Notes: a model not told the origin generated them from the sequence alone. A stretch of DNA of 64,000 bases from Paenibacillus sp. HB172176 (GCF_011947265.1 NZ_JAATHD010000011.1:1-64000); one strand, 5' to 3'. Positions 41,267 through 50,346 are shown, counted from the first letter of the stretch. Numbers and translations are program-made.

Positions 41267-42625
41267 ATGAATATCATCTATATGCATTCCCATGATACTG
41301 GGCGCTGGATCGAGCCTTATGGCTATCGAGTACCGACGCCGAATTTGCAGAAGCTGTCGGACGAAGGCACGCTGTTCCGCAAAGCCTTCTCGGCTTGTCC
41401 GACTTGCTCGCCGAGCAGATCGGCGTTGTTGTCAGGGATGACTCCGCACTCGAATGGCATGATTGGCCTTTCGCATCTTGGCTTTCATCTCAATCAACCG
41501 AAGCGGCATCTGGCCAACTACTTGCAAGAGCAAGGCTATGACACGGTACTGAGCGGGGTGCAGCACGAGATTGCGCCGTCGCATACCGAAGAGCTGGGCT
41601 ACGGACTTGACTTGAACAAAGTCAATACTGGCAAGGATGCGACTGAGCGGGATGTGCTCAGTGCCGAGCTAGCGGCTGACTATGTTCGCAGCAAGGGAGA
41701 CGGCAAGCCCTTCTTCCTGTCGCTGGGACTCTTCCATACGCATAGGTCTGGCGCAGGATTTCCGAAGGCGCCCGAATTCGGAGAGGTTGATCCGAATACG
41801 GTAATGCCTCCTTATCCGCTGGGAGATCACGCGGAAACCCGATCAGATATGGCGCAATTCATCGATTCCGCCAAAGTGATGGATCATTGCGTCGGTCTGC
41901 TGCTGAGAAGCGTGGAGGAGGCGGGCATAGCCGATGAGACGATGATTATCTACACAACGGATCATGGACCGGCGTTCCCTGAGATGAAAGGTCAGCTGAA
42001 GGATACGGGAATCGGTGTTTCTCTCCTTGTGAAATGGCCAGCGGCTTGCGGAATAGGAGAGGGCACAACCATAGACAGTCAGGTGTCCCATCTGGATATC
42101 TTCCCGACAATTTGCGAGCTGATTGGCTCCAAGCCGCCAGCCGGTTTGCAAGGCTGCTCCTTGCTGCCATTGGCAACAGGCACCGGCATGAGGGAGAAGT
42201 CGTTCATATTCGCCGAAACGAACTATCATGTCGCCTATGAGCCGTCAAGATGCATTCGGTCGGAGCGTTACAAGCTCATTCGCTTGTATGGGCCCGACGA
42301 CCGCAAGGTGCTGTGCAATATTGACGACAGTCCCTCGAAGTCATGGTGGCTGGAGAGAGGCTTCAGCGGAGAGAAGGCCGAGAAGGTCCAACTCTATGAT
42401 CTTGCGCTGGATCCCTATGAAACGAGAAATGTCGCTTCAGATCATCGCTATCAGAAAATATACGAGGAGCTGAGCATTCATCTTGACGAATGGATGAAGG
42501 AAACTAATGATGAGCTTTGTCATGGCACGATACCGGCTCCGGTCGGCGCCATTGTGAAGAGCCGCGCCAATATCAGCCCTTCGGACAAGACATTAGAGCA
42601 AGCTGCTGGTGATGGGAATGGGTGA
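41267..42625 (+). CDS. Sulfatase (second of a pair), heparan N-sulfatase-like
   Basis: A 452-residue type I sulfatase, without signal peptide. The catalytic Cys47 is in CSPSR (TCSPSRSALLSGMTPHSNGM), and the second metal site is YTTDHGPAFP. The first metal motif is unusual: IIYMHSHDTG in place of the common DD pair, as in N-sulfoglucosamine sulfohydrolase-like members. It may remove a different sulfate from the same sugar as the preceding enzyme. AGAGAGGAG precedes ATG 41267. Its 3' end overlaps the nagA start by eight bases. Confidence 0.9.
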   Translation: MNIIYMHSHDTGRWIEPYGYRVPTPNLQKLSDEGTLFRKAFSACPTCSPSRSALLSGMTPHSNGMIGLSHLGFHLNQPKRHLANYLQEQGYDTVLSGVQHEIAPSHTEELGYGLDLNKVNTGKDATERDVLSAELAADYVRSKGDGKPFFLSLGLFHTHRSGAGFPKAPEFGEVDPNTVMPPYPLGDHAETRSDMAQFIDSAKVMDHCVGLLLRSVEEAGIADETMIIYTTDHGPAFPEMKGQLKDTGIGVSLLVKWPAACGIGEGTTIDSQVSHLDIFPTICELIGSKPPAGLQGCSLLPLATGTGMREKSFIFAETNYHVAYEPSRCIRSERYKLIRLYGPDDRKVLCNIDDSPSKSWWLERGFSGEKAEKVQLYDLALDPYETRNVASDHRYQKIYEELSIHLDEWMKETNDELCHGTIPAPVGAIVKSRANISPSDKTLEQAAGDGNG

Positions 42626-43877
42626 TTGGCAGCCGGAAAAACAAGCGGACTCTAGCTTTACGCTTTGGGAAAATGCTTCGATTCTAACTTCGCAGGGCTT
42701 GCGAGAGAATAGCAATCTGCTAGTCGATTCAGAGGGAGTCATTGTGGAGATTGGCGCAATGAACACCAATTCGTCCACTAGTCGGCAGGAGCTTGATGTC
42801 TCTGATGCGGTACAGGCATATTGTTCATCTGTTCCTGAGGATTCAATTGTAAAACGCATAGATCTTCGGGGAAGACTTGTTCTGCCCGGCCTTATCGATG
42901 TTCATGTGCATGGTGGGAACGGCTTCGAAGCGATGGGAGGCAGTCGGAGGGAGCTGGAGGGGATGAGTCTCTTCCATGCCCGTCACGGCACAACCGGCTT
43001 TCTGGCTACGACGGAATCTGCCCCTATTGCGAGACTTGAGGAGGTTCTGCTCGCGATTGCGGCAGAGATGGACTCTACTTTGTCGGGAGCGGAGCTGCTT
43101 GGCATTCATCTGGAGGGGCCCTTCCTGAATGAGCGGAGAGCGGGCGCGCAGAGCAAGGAGGTGTTGCTAAATCCGGATTGGGAGCAGATCGAATGCTTGA
43201 TTGCGGCTGCAGGCGGACATATTCGACTCGCGACAATCGCGCCGGAGCTGCCGGGAGGACTCGAGGCTGTCAGACGAATGCGGCAACGGGGAATTACGGT
43301 TTCGGCAGGCCATACGGACGCTGCCTTCGATGAGATGAAGCAAGCGGTTATGCAAGGAGTCACGCATACAACGCATCACTTCAACGGGATGCGGCCGCTG
43401 CATCATCGTGATCCGGGTGCGGCGGGAGCAGGCTTGCTGCTGCCCGAGCTGACGATTGAACTGATAGCCGACGGTCATCATGTGCATAGGGATATCGTAA
43501 AGCTGGCTTTTCAGACGAAGGGGCAAGATCGCATCTGCATGATTACGGACGCGGTGAAATGCGCGGGCTTGCCGGACGGCGATTACGGCCATCTTGTCAT
43601 GAGGAACGGCCTTATTCAACTGGCCGACGGCTCTTCGCTTGCAGGGAGCTCGCTTACGATGCTGGAGGCGCTGCGGAATACGATTTATTTTACGGGAATG
43701 GAACTGGAGGATGTGATCTCTGCCTTCACGTTGACACCGGCGCGGCAAATTGGAGTGGCTGCCAGGAAAGGGACGTTGGAAGCGGGGAAGGATGCGGATT
43801 TCATTGTGGTCGATGAGGATTATGAGCTTCTTCACACGGTTGTTCGCGGGAGAGAGATTGTCTGCAATAGCGATTAA
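42618..43877 (+). CDS. nagA: N-acetylglucosamine-6-phosphate deacetylase
   Basis: A 419-residue amidohydrolase that deacetylates GlcNAc-6-phosphate to glucosamine-6-phosphate. Motifs are LPGLIDVHVHGG (metal HxH), HLEGPFLNERRAGAQ (Glu ligand), SAGHTDAAFD and THHFNGMRPLHHRDPG (His ligands and substrate loop), and MITDAVKCAGLPDGDY (catalytic Asp). I prefer ATG 42618, because GGTGAT matches the 16S tail at eight-base effective spacing; GTG 42609 and ATG 42612 are alternatives. Position after two sulfatases suggests that N-acetylhexosamine phosphate is an intermediate of the glycan pathway. The first ~75 residues are longer and more polar than usual. Confidence 0.92.
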   Translation: MGDWQPEKQADSSFTLWENASILTSQGLRENSNLLVDSEGVIVEIGAMNTNSSTSRQELDVSDAVQAYCSSVPEDSIVKRIDLRGRLVLPGLIDVHVHGGNGFEAMGGSRRELEGMSLFHARHGTTGFLATTESAPIARLEEVLLAIAAEMDSTLSGAELLGIHLEGPFLNERRAGAQSKEVLLNPDWEQIECLIAAAGGHIRLATIAPELPGGLEAVRRMRQRGITVSAGHTDAAFDEMKQAVMQGVTHTTHHFNGMRPLHHRDPGAAGAGLLLPELTIELIADGHHVHRDIVKLAFQTKGQDRICMITDAVKCAGLPDGDYGHLVMRNGLIQLADGSSLAGSSLTMLEALRNTIYFTGMELEDVISAFTLTPARQIGVAARKGTLEAGKDADFIVVDEDYELLHTVVRGREIVCNSD

Positions 43878-43898
43878 CGAGAGATAGGGGATAGTAGG

Positions 43899-45020
43899 AT
43901 GAGAATCGGAATACCGCAGGAAATACTAATGAACGAGAATCGAGTTTCGTTGACGCCGGCAGGGGTCAAGGAGCTTGTTCAGCTGGGTCATGAGGTCTAT
44001 GTGCAGAGCGAAGCGGGCAGCGGAAGCGGCTATGCGAATGAGGATTATGCTTTGGCGGGCGCCGCAATATTGAAGGATGTCGCAGAGCTGTGGTCGATCT
44101 CCGAGATGGTCATGAAGGTGAAGGAGCCGCAAGCGTCGGAGTTCGGCTATTTCCGCGAGGGCTTGATTCTGTTCACGTACCTCCATCTTGCGGTGGAGCC
44201 GAAGCTGACTCAAGCCTTGATTGACAGCAAGGTAACGGCGATTGCTTATGAGACGGTATACAAGGATAATTCGCTGCCCTTGCTGATGCCGATGAGCGAA
44301 GTGGCGGGCAGAATGGCGGCGCAAATTGGCGCCCGTCTGCTGGAGAAGCAGCTTGGCGGAATCGGCATTCTGCTCGGAGGCGTACCTGGGGTGAGACGCG
44401 GCAAGGTGACGGTTATCGGCGGCGGGGTTGTCGGCATGAATGCGGCGTTAATCGCGTCGGGTCTTGGCGCGAATGTCGTCATTCTGGAGCAAAACCCGGA
44501 CAGGCTGAGGATGTTGAGCTCCTTGTTCGGCTCCCGCGCCGAGGTGCTGATGTCGGATGCGGGGTCCATCGCCGAGCATGTCGGGGATGCCGATCTGGCA
44601 ATTGGCGCCGTGCTGCTGCCGGGAGGCAAAGCGCCTACTCTCGTCAGCGAAGAGGTGGTGAAGAGCATGAGGGCGGGCTCGGTCATCGTCGATGTCGCCA
44701 TTGATCAAGGAGGCATATTCGCCACCATTGATCGCAAGACAACCTATGCCGACCCTACGTATACAAAGTACGGCGTGGTGCATTACGCTGTCGCGAACAT
44801 GCCAGGGGCGGTGCCGCGCACCTCGACAATGGCGCTTACGAACGCAACGCTTCCTTATGCGAGACTGATTGCCCAGCATGGCATTCAAGGCGCAGTGAAG
44901 ACAAGCTCGGCTTTATACGGAGGGGTGAATACGGCTGGGGGGCTGCTCACGCACCCGGCAGTTGCCGAAGCGCTGGGTCAAACCTGCGCCGCGGTGGAAG
45001 AAGGATTGCTGCCTGCATGA
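43899..45020 (+). CDS. ald: Alanine dehydrogenase
   Basis: A 373-residue NAD-dependent enzyme that converts L-alanine to pyruvate and ammonia. The sequence is typical from the start ([23 protein letters not shown]) through [13 protein letters not shown], the Rossmann motif [20 protein letters not shown] and [21 protein letters not shown]. Family length. It starts 21 bases after nagA, and its stop overlaps the racemase start (ATGA). With the racemase it forms a D-alanine-to-pyruvate route, an odd companion for a glycan operon. Confidence 0.95.
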   Translation: MRIGIPQEILMNENRVSLTPAGVKELVQLGHEVYVQSEAGSGSGYANEDYALAGAAILKDVAELWSISEMVMKVKEPQASEFGYFREGLILFTYLHLAVEPKLTQALIDSKVTAIAYETVYKDNSLPLLMPMSEVAGRMAAQIGARLLEKQLGGIGILLGGVPGVRRGKVTVIGGGVVGMNAALIASGLGANVVILEQNPDRLRMLSSLFGSRAEVLMSDAGSIAEHVGDADLAIGAVLLPGGKAPTLVSEEVVKSMRAGSVIVDVAIDQGGIFATIDRKTTYADPTYTKYGVVHYAVANMPGAVPRTSTMALTNATLPYARLIAQHGIQGAVKTSSALYGGVNTAGGLLTHPAVAEALGQTCAAVEEGLLPA

Positions 45021-46195
45021 CGATGTACGGCAGCGGAACGCTTTCATCACAGGTGGAGAAGCTCCATCGTCCGACCTGGACGGAGATATCGCCGAAAGCT
45101 GTGCGGAGCAATATTCGCGCTTTCCGGCAGCAGATGCAGCCGAATTGCCGATTCATGGCTGTCGTGAAAGCGGATGGCTATGGTCATGGCATTGAGACCA
45201 TTGCCGAAGCGGCCATCGAAGGCGGTGCGGACCGGCTCGGGGTTGCGATTCTGGATGAAGCGTTGCTGCTGCGCAAAGCAGGCGTTCAGGCCGGGATACA
45301 AGTGCTGGGCTATACGCCGCCACAGGCTGTCGAAGCGGCTGTTCGAAAGGGGATCACTCTCACCGTCTGCCATGCGGATGTCATCGAAGCTGTTGTCGAA
45401 GCGGCGGAGCGTTCAGGCAAAGTTGCGAGAATCCACTTGAAGCTCGATTCCGGCATGACCCGACTGGGCGTTTCGACATCGGCGGAAGCATTTCGGCTGC
45501 TGGAGAAGACGCGGGGCTCCTCGAAGGTGATGGTGGAAGGCATATTTACCCATCTCGCGAGCGCCGACCATGCGGATGGAAGCTTGGCGGAAAGACAGTT
45601 TGGCCGATTCATGGAGATGGTCAGACAACTGGAGGAGCTTGCGGGGCCAATTGCAGAGAAGCATTGCTGCAATACCGCCGCCGCGCTCCGTTATCCGCAT
45701 ATGCATCTGGATATGGTTCGCGTCGGACTTGGCCTGTACGGCATGGTAACTTCGGAGCATGTTCCGCCGCCGAGCAAGCCGCTGGAACCTGTCATGCAAC
45801 TGAGAAGCAAGATTGTGCTGCTGCATGATGTGGAGCCTGGCGCGAGGGTAAGCTACGGCGGCAGCTTCCGGGCCGATCGGCCAAGCCGGATTGCCGTAGT
45901 TCCGATTGGATATGCCGACGGAATGCCGCGAAGTCTGTCTAATATTGGCTATGCGATTGTACGCGGACGCCTTGCGAAGATAGCGGGACGCATTTGCATG
46001 GATCAGTTAATGCTGGATGTGACCGAGGCGCTGGATGCGCAGGAAGGAGACATCGTAACCTTCATTGGAGAATCTGATGGACTTAGTATCTCGGCAGAGC
46101 AGGTCGCTCGTTGGTCGGATTCCATCACACATGAAATCGTAAGCCGGATAAGTCCGAGAGTGAGCCGCTTGGCGGTTGATTCGAAAATGACCTAA
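45017..46195 (+). CDS. alr: Alanine racemase
   Basis: A 392-residue PLP enzyme interconverting L- and D-alanine. PLP Lys51 is in [11 protein letters not shown], and the catalytic Tyr is in [13 protein letters not shown]. Other family sequence is [30 protein letters not shown] and [12 protein letters not shown]. It is translationally coupled to ald (ATGA). Bacilli usually have one or two other alr genes, so this copy may be catabolic, feeding D-alanine to Ald, or may tune alanine-triggered spore germination. A repeat cluster lies downstream. Confidence 0.95.
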   Translation: MTMYGSGTLSSQVEKLHRPTWTEISPKAVRSNIRAFRQQMQPNCRFMAVVKADGYGHGIETIAEAAIEGGADRLGVAILDEALLLRKAGVQAGIQVLGYTPPQAVEAAVRKGITLTVCHADVIEAVVEAAERSGKVARIHLKLDSGMTRLGVSTSAEAFRLLEKTRGSSKVMVEGIFTHLASADHADGSLAERQFGRFMEMVRQLEELAGPIAEKHCCNTAAALRYPHMHLDMVRVGLGLYGMVTSEHVPPPSKPLEPVMQLRSKIVLLHDVEPGARVSYGGSFRADRPSRIAVVPIGYADGMPRSLSNIGYAIVRGRLAKIAGRICMDQLMLDVTEALDAQEGDIVTFIGESDGLSISAEQVARWSDSITHEIVSRISPRVSRLAVDSKMT

Positions 46196-46253
46196 GAATC
46201 TTCACTTTGCGAGCACGCATCCAGTCACCAGGGAACGCTGCCTCTTGGACCTC

Positions 46254-46562
46254 ATTAGAGCTGGAAATCAGCACTAATAGAGGGAACGTCGGAGCCGGAA
46301 CGCCAATAGAGCTGGAAATCAGCACTAACGTCGCAGCGGGAACGCCAATAGTAGCAAATAAAGGGAGCGGACTAACTTTAATGGACACCACAGCCCTTAT
46401 TGGGCTGAAAAACATGAAATCGCAATTTTTACGGACACTACAGCCCTTATTGTGTGAAAAACGTCTGTGATTTCGGTATCTGGAGGCAAATAAAAGCGCT
46501 GGTGTCCGTTTAAAGTGACAAATGGTGGTTTTTGATGCGAATAAGAGCACTGGTGTCCGTTC
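46254..46562. repeat. Intergenic cluster of three short repeat families with ~50-bp period
   Basis: TTAGAGCTGGAAATCAGCACTA at 46255 recurs at 46306 as TAGAGCTGGAAATCAGCACTA (51 bp apart). GGAACGCCAATAG recurs at 46298 and 46340. GGACACCACAGCCCTTATT at 46383 recurs as GGACACTACAGCCCTTATT at 46433. Facing these on the other strand are AATAAAAGCGCTGGTGTCCGTT (46489) and AATAAGAGCACTGGTGTCCGTT (46540), 51 bp apart. CAGCCC/GGGCTG forms a small hairpin. There is no gene between 46196 and 46617. The arrangement suggests interspersed palindromic repeats rather than CRISPR. Confidence 0.75.
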
Positions 46563-46617
46563 GTATTTCGCACAACTTATCATGTAATTGAATTCAAGAA
46601 TCGAGAGGGGGACGGAT

Positions 46618-47610
46618 ATGAATACAAAGCAATTGAAAGTAGCGCTGTTAGGAGCTGGAGCAATTGCGGAGCATCATCTGAAGGCAATTGAGGCGACAGA
46701 GGGCTTCGTGAATGGCGCTATTGTGGATATCGATCGTTCGAAAGCCGAGGTAATTGCCGCTAAGTACGGGATTCGGGCCTATGTCGATTATAAGGAAATG
46801 TTCGAGCAGGAGAAGCCCGACGTGGCGGCGATCGCCTTGCCGCATTTCCTGCATCTCGAGACAGCGTTGTATGCGGCGGAGAGAGGCTGTCATCTCATGC
46901 TCGAGAAGCCGATGGCGCTGTCGACCGAGGAATGCGATCGTATTATCGAAGCGGGCCGGAAGCATGACATTCGCATCCTGATCGGACACACCCAGCATTA
47001 TATGGCGGAAAATCGCTTGGCGAAGCAGATTCTGGACAGCGGCGAGCTTGGCGAACTGGTCATGATTCATGATGTTCGCCATGCGAACTATTTCCAACAA
47101 TCGCGGCCGGAGTGGTTTCTGACGAAAGAGATGTCGGGGGGCGGCATTCTGGCGAATCTCGGCGCGCATTCTATCGACAAGATTCAATGGCTCACAGGAA
47201 GCGCCGTTCATAAGGTAAAAGCTTCCGTCAGCCGCCATGGGCAGCGGGGCAATGTGGAAGGAAGCGGAGCCGTCTATCTCGAGCTCGAGAACGGCATACC
47301 TGCGACGATCATGCAGTCGGGTTATCTCGGTACGGCTCGTAATGAGACCGAAATTCTATGTACGAAGGGGATGCTTCGCCTTCATACCGGAAACTCCTTG
47401 TGGATGAGCAAAGGAGGTCCGTATGAGCAACTCGAGGTTCCGCACAATCAGGATGCATTCGAGCTGCAGTACGAGGATCTTCTGGCAGCAATCCATTCCC
47501 ATAGTGAAACGGCTTGTACTCCCGAGTACGGTCGAGGCGTGATCGCCGCGCTTGAAGCCGTATATCGTTCGGCCGAAAGCGGAACGGAGGAGCTCGTTGC
47601 AGAGGGATAA
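46618..47610 (+). CDS. Gfo/Idh/MocA-family oxidoreductase
   Basis: A 330-residue dehydrogenase with Rossmann motif ALLGAGAIAEHHLKAIEA, catalytic-region motif LEKPMALST and C-terminal sheet domain (GAVYLELENGIPATIMQSGYLG). It is of standard length, without the Cys-rich insert of the enzyme at 36442. It probably acts on a sugar or inositol derivative. ATG 46618 follows AGAGGGGG; the TTG-initiated longer frame at 46588 lacks a site. The repeat cluster separates it from the alr operon, so it has its own promoter or depends on read-through. Confidence 0.9.
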   Translation: MNTKQLKVALLGAGAIAEHHLKAIEATEGFVNGAIVDIDRSKAEVIAAKYGIRAYVDYKEMFEQEKPDVAAIALPHFLHLETALYAAERGCHLMLEKPMALSTEECDRIIEAGRKHDIRILIGHTQHYMAENRLAKQILDSGELGELVMIHDVRHANYFQQSRPEWFLTKEMSGGGILANLGAHSIDKIQWLTGSAVHKVKASVSRHGQRGNVEGSGAVYLELENGIPATIMQSGYLGTARNETEILCTKGMLRLHTGNSLWMSKGGPYEQLEVPHNQDAFELQYEDLLAAIHSHSETACTPEYGRGVIAALEAVYRSAESGTEELVAEG

Positions 47611-47742
47611 CATAGGTTAAACGCGATTTACAATGGAAATGATGCAACGTCGTTAGTAATGGAGACGCTAATGCGTCTCGGTGGCAGTCATGCGGAACAA
47701 GTAAGAGATGCGTGGAAGCTCATGCAAGACGGATATGAATAG
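47611..47742 (+). pseudogene. Short coding remnant after the oxidoreductase
   Basis: Directly after the oxidoreductase stop, one frame stays open for 43 codons to TAG 47740-47742 with protein-like sequence (NAIYNGNDATSLVMETLMRLGG, AEQVRDAWKLMQDGYE). There is no start with a ribosome binding site except ATG 47659, which would give 27 residues. It looks like the C-terminal end of a lost gene. Family not recognised. Confidence 0.35.
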
Positions 47743-47743
47743 C

Positions 47744-47801
47744 AGCCCTGTCGGTGTCAGAGGCCTTGTTAAGGCCCAGCTGCAACCGGCGGGGCTTTTT
47801 T
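47744..47801 (+). terminator. Composite terminator with nested hairpin
   Basis: AGCCCTGTCGGT (47744-47755) pairs with ACCGGCGGGGCT (47785-47796) through 12 positions, two of them G-U, and a run of Ts follows to 47801. Inside the loop GGCCTT/AAGGCC (47762-47776) forms a second perfect stem. It ends the oxidoreductase transcript and marks the border to the AT-rich small-gene region. Confidence 0.85.
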
Positions 47802-47863
47802 GTCGTTTACTACATATACGTTGAGGGCATGCACGAATTGGGGCTACTTAAATAGGGATTTTT

Positions 47864-48318
47864 TTGGTCTCAAGAAAACGATTCAATATTTTAGTTGAAG
47901 AATCTTGGTCCCAAGTGGACGGTTCCAGGTATCCAAACAAGTTATACAGGAATTTCTCCAGTATAATTCAGGAAATGATCGCTGTTTCGCAAATATACTG
48001 GGATAAGTCCAGCATATTCTTTAGAATCTCGTCTCAGGAGGGCATTCGAAGGAAATATAGGGTAGTTTTTCCTGTTCATTGAGTCATTCAGGGTATGGTG
48101 AGCTAATTATACGGGAGAAATTCCATGATAAGTTCAACATCTTCATGGATGTTGAACAATATGTTCATTGTAGAGACACTCACACTTGCTGCTCAGATTT
48201 ATCTGCCATTTTTCGCTCGACAGGGTTCTTCGGGGTGGAAGATAGTGGTACAATTAGATTTAAATTTGGAAATGATGGAGAATTAGATGTTGGTGTAAAG
48301 ACACAGAAAGCTCAATGA
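47864..48318 (+). pseudogene. Unknown AT-rich gene split into two frames
   Basis: Two adjoining open frames, 47864-48082 (TTG start, 72 codons; RFNILVEESWSQVDG, NKLYRNFSSIIQEMI) and 48079-48318 (TTG start, 79 codons; GYGELIIREKFHDKFNIFMD, GTIRFKFGNDGELDVG), overlap by four bases. Neither has a good start or ribosome binding site. They may be one protein of about 150 residues broken by a frameshift near 48080. The composition is much more AT-rich than the operon to the left. No family recognised. Confidence 0.4.
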
Positions 48319-48364
48319 ACCATGTTAAGCATGATTTGGGCTAAAGACAGGAGTGAAGCGCGGA

Positions 48365-48500
48365 ATGGCAATCTTAATCCCTGTTATTCTTTTAATCATA
48401 TTGTATTTTGTCATAAAAGAAGCCATCAACAATTCCAATCTGTCCAAAGATACGCCTTGACGATGAGTATTGTCCAAATTGCTACTTGAGGCTGCAGTAG
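48365..48500 (+). pseudogene. Small membrane protein with CxxC tail, frameshifted
   Basis: ATG 48365 encodes a single membrane helix (MAILIPVILLIILYFVIKEAI) and stops after 31 residues at TGA 48458-48460. Removing one C at about 48455 joins it to TLDDEYCPNCYLRLQ, ending at TAG 48498-48500, which would give a 44-residue membrane protein with a CPNC zinc-ribbon half. AGGAG precedes the start. Either the gene is newly broken or the base is a sequencing error. Confidence 0.5.
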
Positions 48501-48533
48501 GCTGGCTTCGAATTGAAATGAGAGGATGGAAAC

Positions 48534-48944
48534 ATGATTAAAGCACGAGCGGACAAAGATTTGAAAATTCAATTCGGGCTTTCCATGTTTAATATCTTGA
48601 TTGTAGCTTGGAATGTCTATTTTATTTTATTACATGACTCGCCCCTTTTTTTGCTTTATTTTTTTGCGCCTGCGGTAGCGATTATTTTGTACCTTGACAC
48701 CATGATTGTGCTTGATCTAATGAAGCATGATTATTTAACCATGCAAGCCAGATTAATTAAAAAGGGTTACAGAAAAATAACGGTAGAAGATTCCGAAGGG
48801 AAAACGAGGAAGCTTGGAATCAGGGATAACTTCGTGAGAGAGTTTAAGGGCGGAGAACGGTTAGAAATTCAATTTTACAGACGGACAAAAATGGTGATTT
48901 CTATTTCAAAAATATACAAGGATTTAGGTGATCGTTATGAATAG
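48534..48944 (+). CDS. Two-helix membrane protein, unknown
   Basis: A 136-residue protein with two adjacent hydrophobic segments near residues 15-35 (LSMFNILIVAWNVYFILL) and 40-62 (LFLLYFFAPAVAIILYLDTMIVL), followed by a basic cytoplasmic-looking tail with beta-like sequence (KKGYRKITVEDSEGKTRKLGI). GAGAGGATGG precedes ATG 48534. Its last eight bases overlap the next gene, so the two are coupled. No family recognised. Confidence 0.6.
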   Translation: MIKARADKDLKIQFGLSMFNILIVAWNVYFILLHDSPLFLLYFFAPAVAIILYLDTMIVLDLMKHDYLTMQARLIKKGYRKITVEDSEGKTRKLGIRDNFVREFKGGERLEIQFYRRTKMVISISKIYKDLGDRYE

Positions 48945-49443
48945 GAGGTTTTTTGTTGCCATTGTCTCCATACTTTTCATTCTTGCTGCTGGATGCAGTG
49001 CAAATAACACTAATAACACCAAGGACCAAGCGTTTGACCAACTCGATGTATCCCATAAAGTTAATCTATGGAATTCGATTCAATACGAAGAAATAACCGA
49101 AATCAACGCGATTCGAGCAATCGAACCTGATGCGGAGAATGGAAACTGGGTGATTCGATACTCAATCAATCTTGAGAATAGAGGAGAGGAATCTGCGAAA
49201 AACTTTCAAGCTGCATTTCGTGCAGCAACTCCATTTTCCTATATAAGGGGCACCGGCGGTCAAGGCAGTGACAACGGAGAATTAAAACCTGACGATACCC
49301 ATGAACTTTATGGTTACTATCTGTTCGACAGTAAAGATAAAATGGAGGATTTCATCCAACGATCAACTCTGTTGCTCGAATGGACTGAAAACGAAGTCAC
49401 TAAGCAGATGATTCTAAAATTTCCTGATGAGCCTACGCAATGA
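48937..49443 (+). CDS. Lipoprotein, unknown
   Basis: A 168-residue lipoprotein: signal peptide with lipobox LAAGCSAN (Cys near residue 20). The mature part looks beta-rich (WVIRYSINLENRGEESAKNF), like an immunoglobulin-type domain. ATG 48937 overlaps the preceding gene and is served by AGGTGATC, an exact match to part of the 16S tail, four bases upstream. Function unknown; the coupled membrane protein is a likely partner. Confidence 0.65.
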   Translation: MNRRFFVAIVSILFILAAGCSANNTNNTKDQAFDQLDVSHKVNLWNSIQYEEITEINAIRAIEPDAENGNWVIRYSINLENRGEESAKNFQAAFRAATPFSYIRGTGGQGSDNGELKPDDTHELYGYYLFDSKDKMEDFIQRSTLLLEWTENEVTKQMILKFPDEPTQ

Positions 49444-49464
49444 TCTGGAAAAGGGAGTGATTTT

Positions 49465-49574
49465 TTGTTTATCTATTTTGTGCTGATAAGACGCCAGTTG
49501 TACTCATTGAAATCATTGCGCTGATGGCGTATTTGATTTATCAATTCAGGCAAACGGATGTGAAGTGGCGGTGA
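49465..49574 (+). pseudogene. Broken small membrane-protein ORF
   Basis: TTG 49465, with GGGAG upstream, starts a hydrophobic peptide (FIYFVLI). The sequence continues sensibly only in the next frame: DKTPVVLIEIIALMAYLIYQFRQTD, ending at TGA 49572-49574. The joined product would be a 35-residue single-helix membrane protein. The stop overlaps the following GTG start, as would be expected for a coupled functional gene upstream. Confidence 0.35.
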
Positions 49575-50104
49575 ATTCAAAATTATTATACGTTATTATC
49601 CCCGTTCTGTTCATTATTGCATTGTGCAGTTGCTCACATCCTAATGGAGCGACTGCTCAAATGACAAAGCAGTTAAGAGCTCATGATAGCAACTTTAGTA
49701 AATTGTTATATTCACAGTTGGTCGGGGACGAGATCATTTCCTTCTATCGAACGAAAAGAAATAAATTGGGAATCGGCTGGTTTGTAGATAAAGAAGACGG
49801 TATTAAGCTCATTCAAACAAGCGGCTATGACAGTATCTATTCTGAGGATGCTCTTACCTGGCATGGCAAAGAAGACAATATGTTTAGCATGCTCTATGGA
49901 ACAGTGCAAGATTCGTTAATCACTCAAGTTATTGCCGTAAGCGAGGGGTATAAGGCTGCAACGATAGTGGAAAGCAACGGAATCAGAATATGGTATGTAA
50001 AGCAGGGGGCAAGACTGCATTTGCCAATAACGATTCGGGCAACGGACCGAAATGGCGACATCATCTTCGAAACGGGTGACTTTGAACACTGGGAATCAGA
50101 CTGA
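49571..50104 (+). CDS. Lipoprotein, unknown
   Basis: A 177-residue predicted lipoprotein (IIALCSCSHPN lipobox; the exact Cys is ambiguous because two are close). The mature part is beta-rich with GIGWFVDKEDGIKLIQTSGYD and FSMLYGTVQDS, reminiscent of small regulatory lipoproteins in bacilli but not assignable. GTG 49571 forms a GTGA overlap with the preceding broken ORF; GTG 49565 is an alternative. It is followed 16 bases later by a small membrane protein. Confidence 0.55.
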   Translation: MNSKLLYVIIPVLFIIALCSCSHPNGATAQMTKQLRAHDSNFSKLLYSQLVGDEIISFYRTKRNKLGIGWFVDKEDGIKLIQTSGYDSIYSEDALTWHGKEDNMFSMLYGTVQDSLITQVIAVSEGYKAATIVESNGIRIWYVKQGARLHLPITIRATDRNGDIIFETGDFEHWESD

Positions 50105-50120
50105 AGCGAGGAGTGAGCGT

Positions 50121-50318
50121 ATGGATGCTGCCATGCTGGCGTTGTTAATTTTGTTAATAGCCGTTGTTGGTACTGCTCTTATTATAATCATTCGCTATGC
50201 GATTGACTCATCGAGAACCTCCAGGAAAATCGATAATCTAATAAACGAGGTTCAGATGCTCAGGAAGGAAGTAAGGCGCACGGAACATAAACATTCTCAT
50301 ATCGACGAAAAAATTTAA
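50121..50318 (+). CDS. Small membrane protein with charged helical tail
   Basis: A 65-residue protein: N-terminal helix AMLALLILLIAVVGTALIIIIRYAI, then a charged coiled-coil-like tail (SRKIDNLINEVQMLRKEVRRTEH). GCGAGGAG precedes ATG 50121. The layout matches tiny YtxH- or LapA-like membrane proteins in bacilli, without a firm family. It sits in the run of AT-rich small genes. Confidence 0.6.
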   Translation: MDAAMLALLILLIAVVGTALIIIIRYAIDSSRTSRKIDNLINEVQMLRKEVRRTEHKHSHIDEKI

Positions 50319-50346
50319 TTCGAACAGAGTTAGTTCTTTATTGGCG

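Noticed and set aside
46254..46562. CRISPR array
   Set aside because: Repeats occur only in pairs, differ in sequence, include facing copies, and no cas gene is near.
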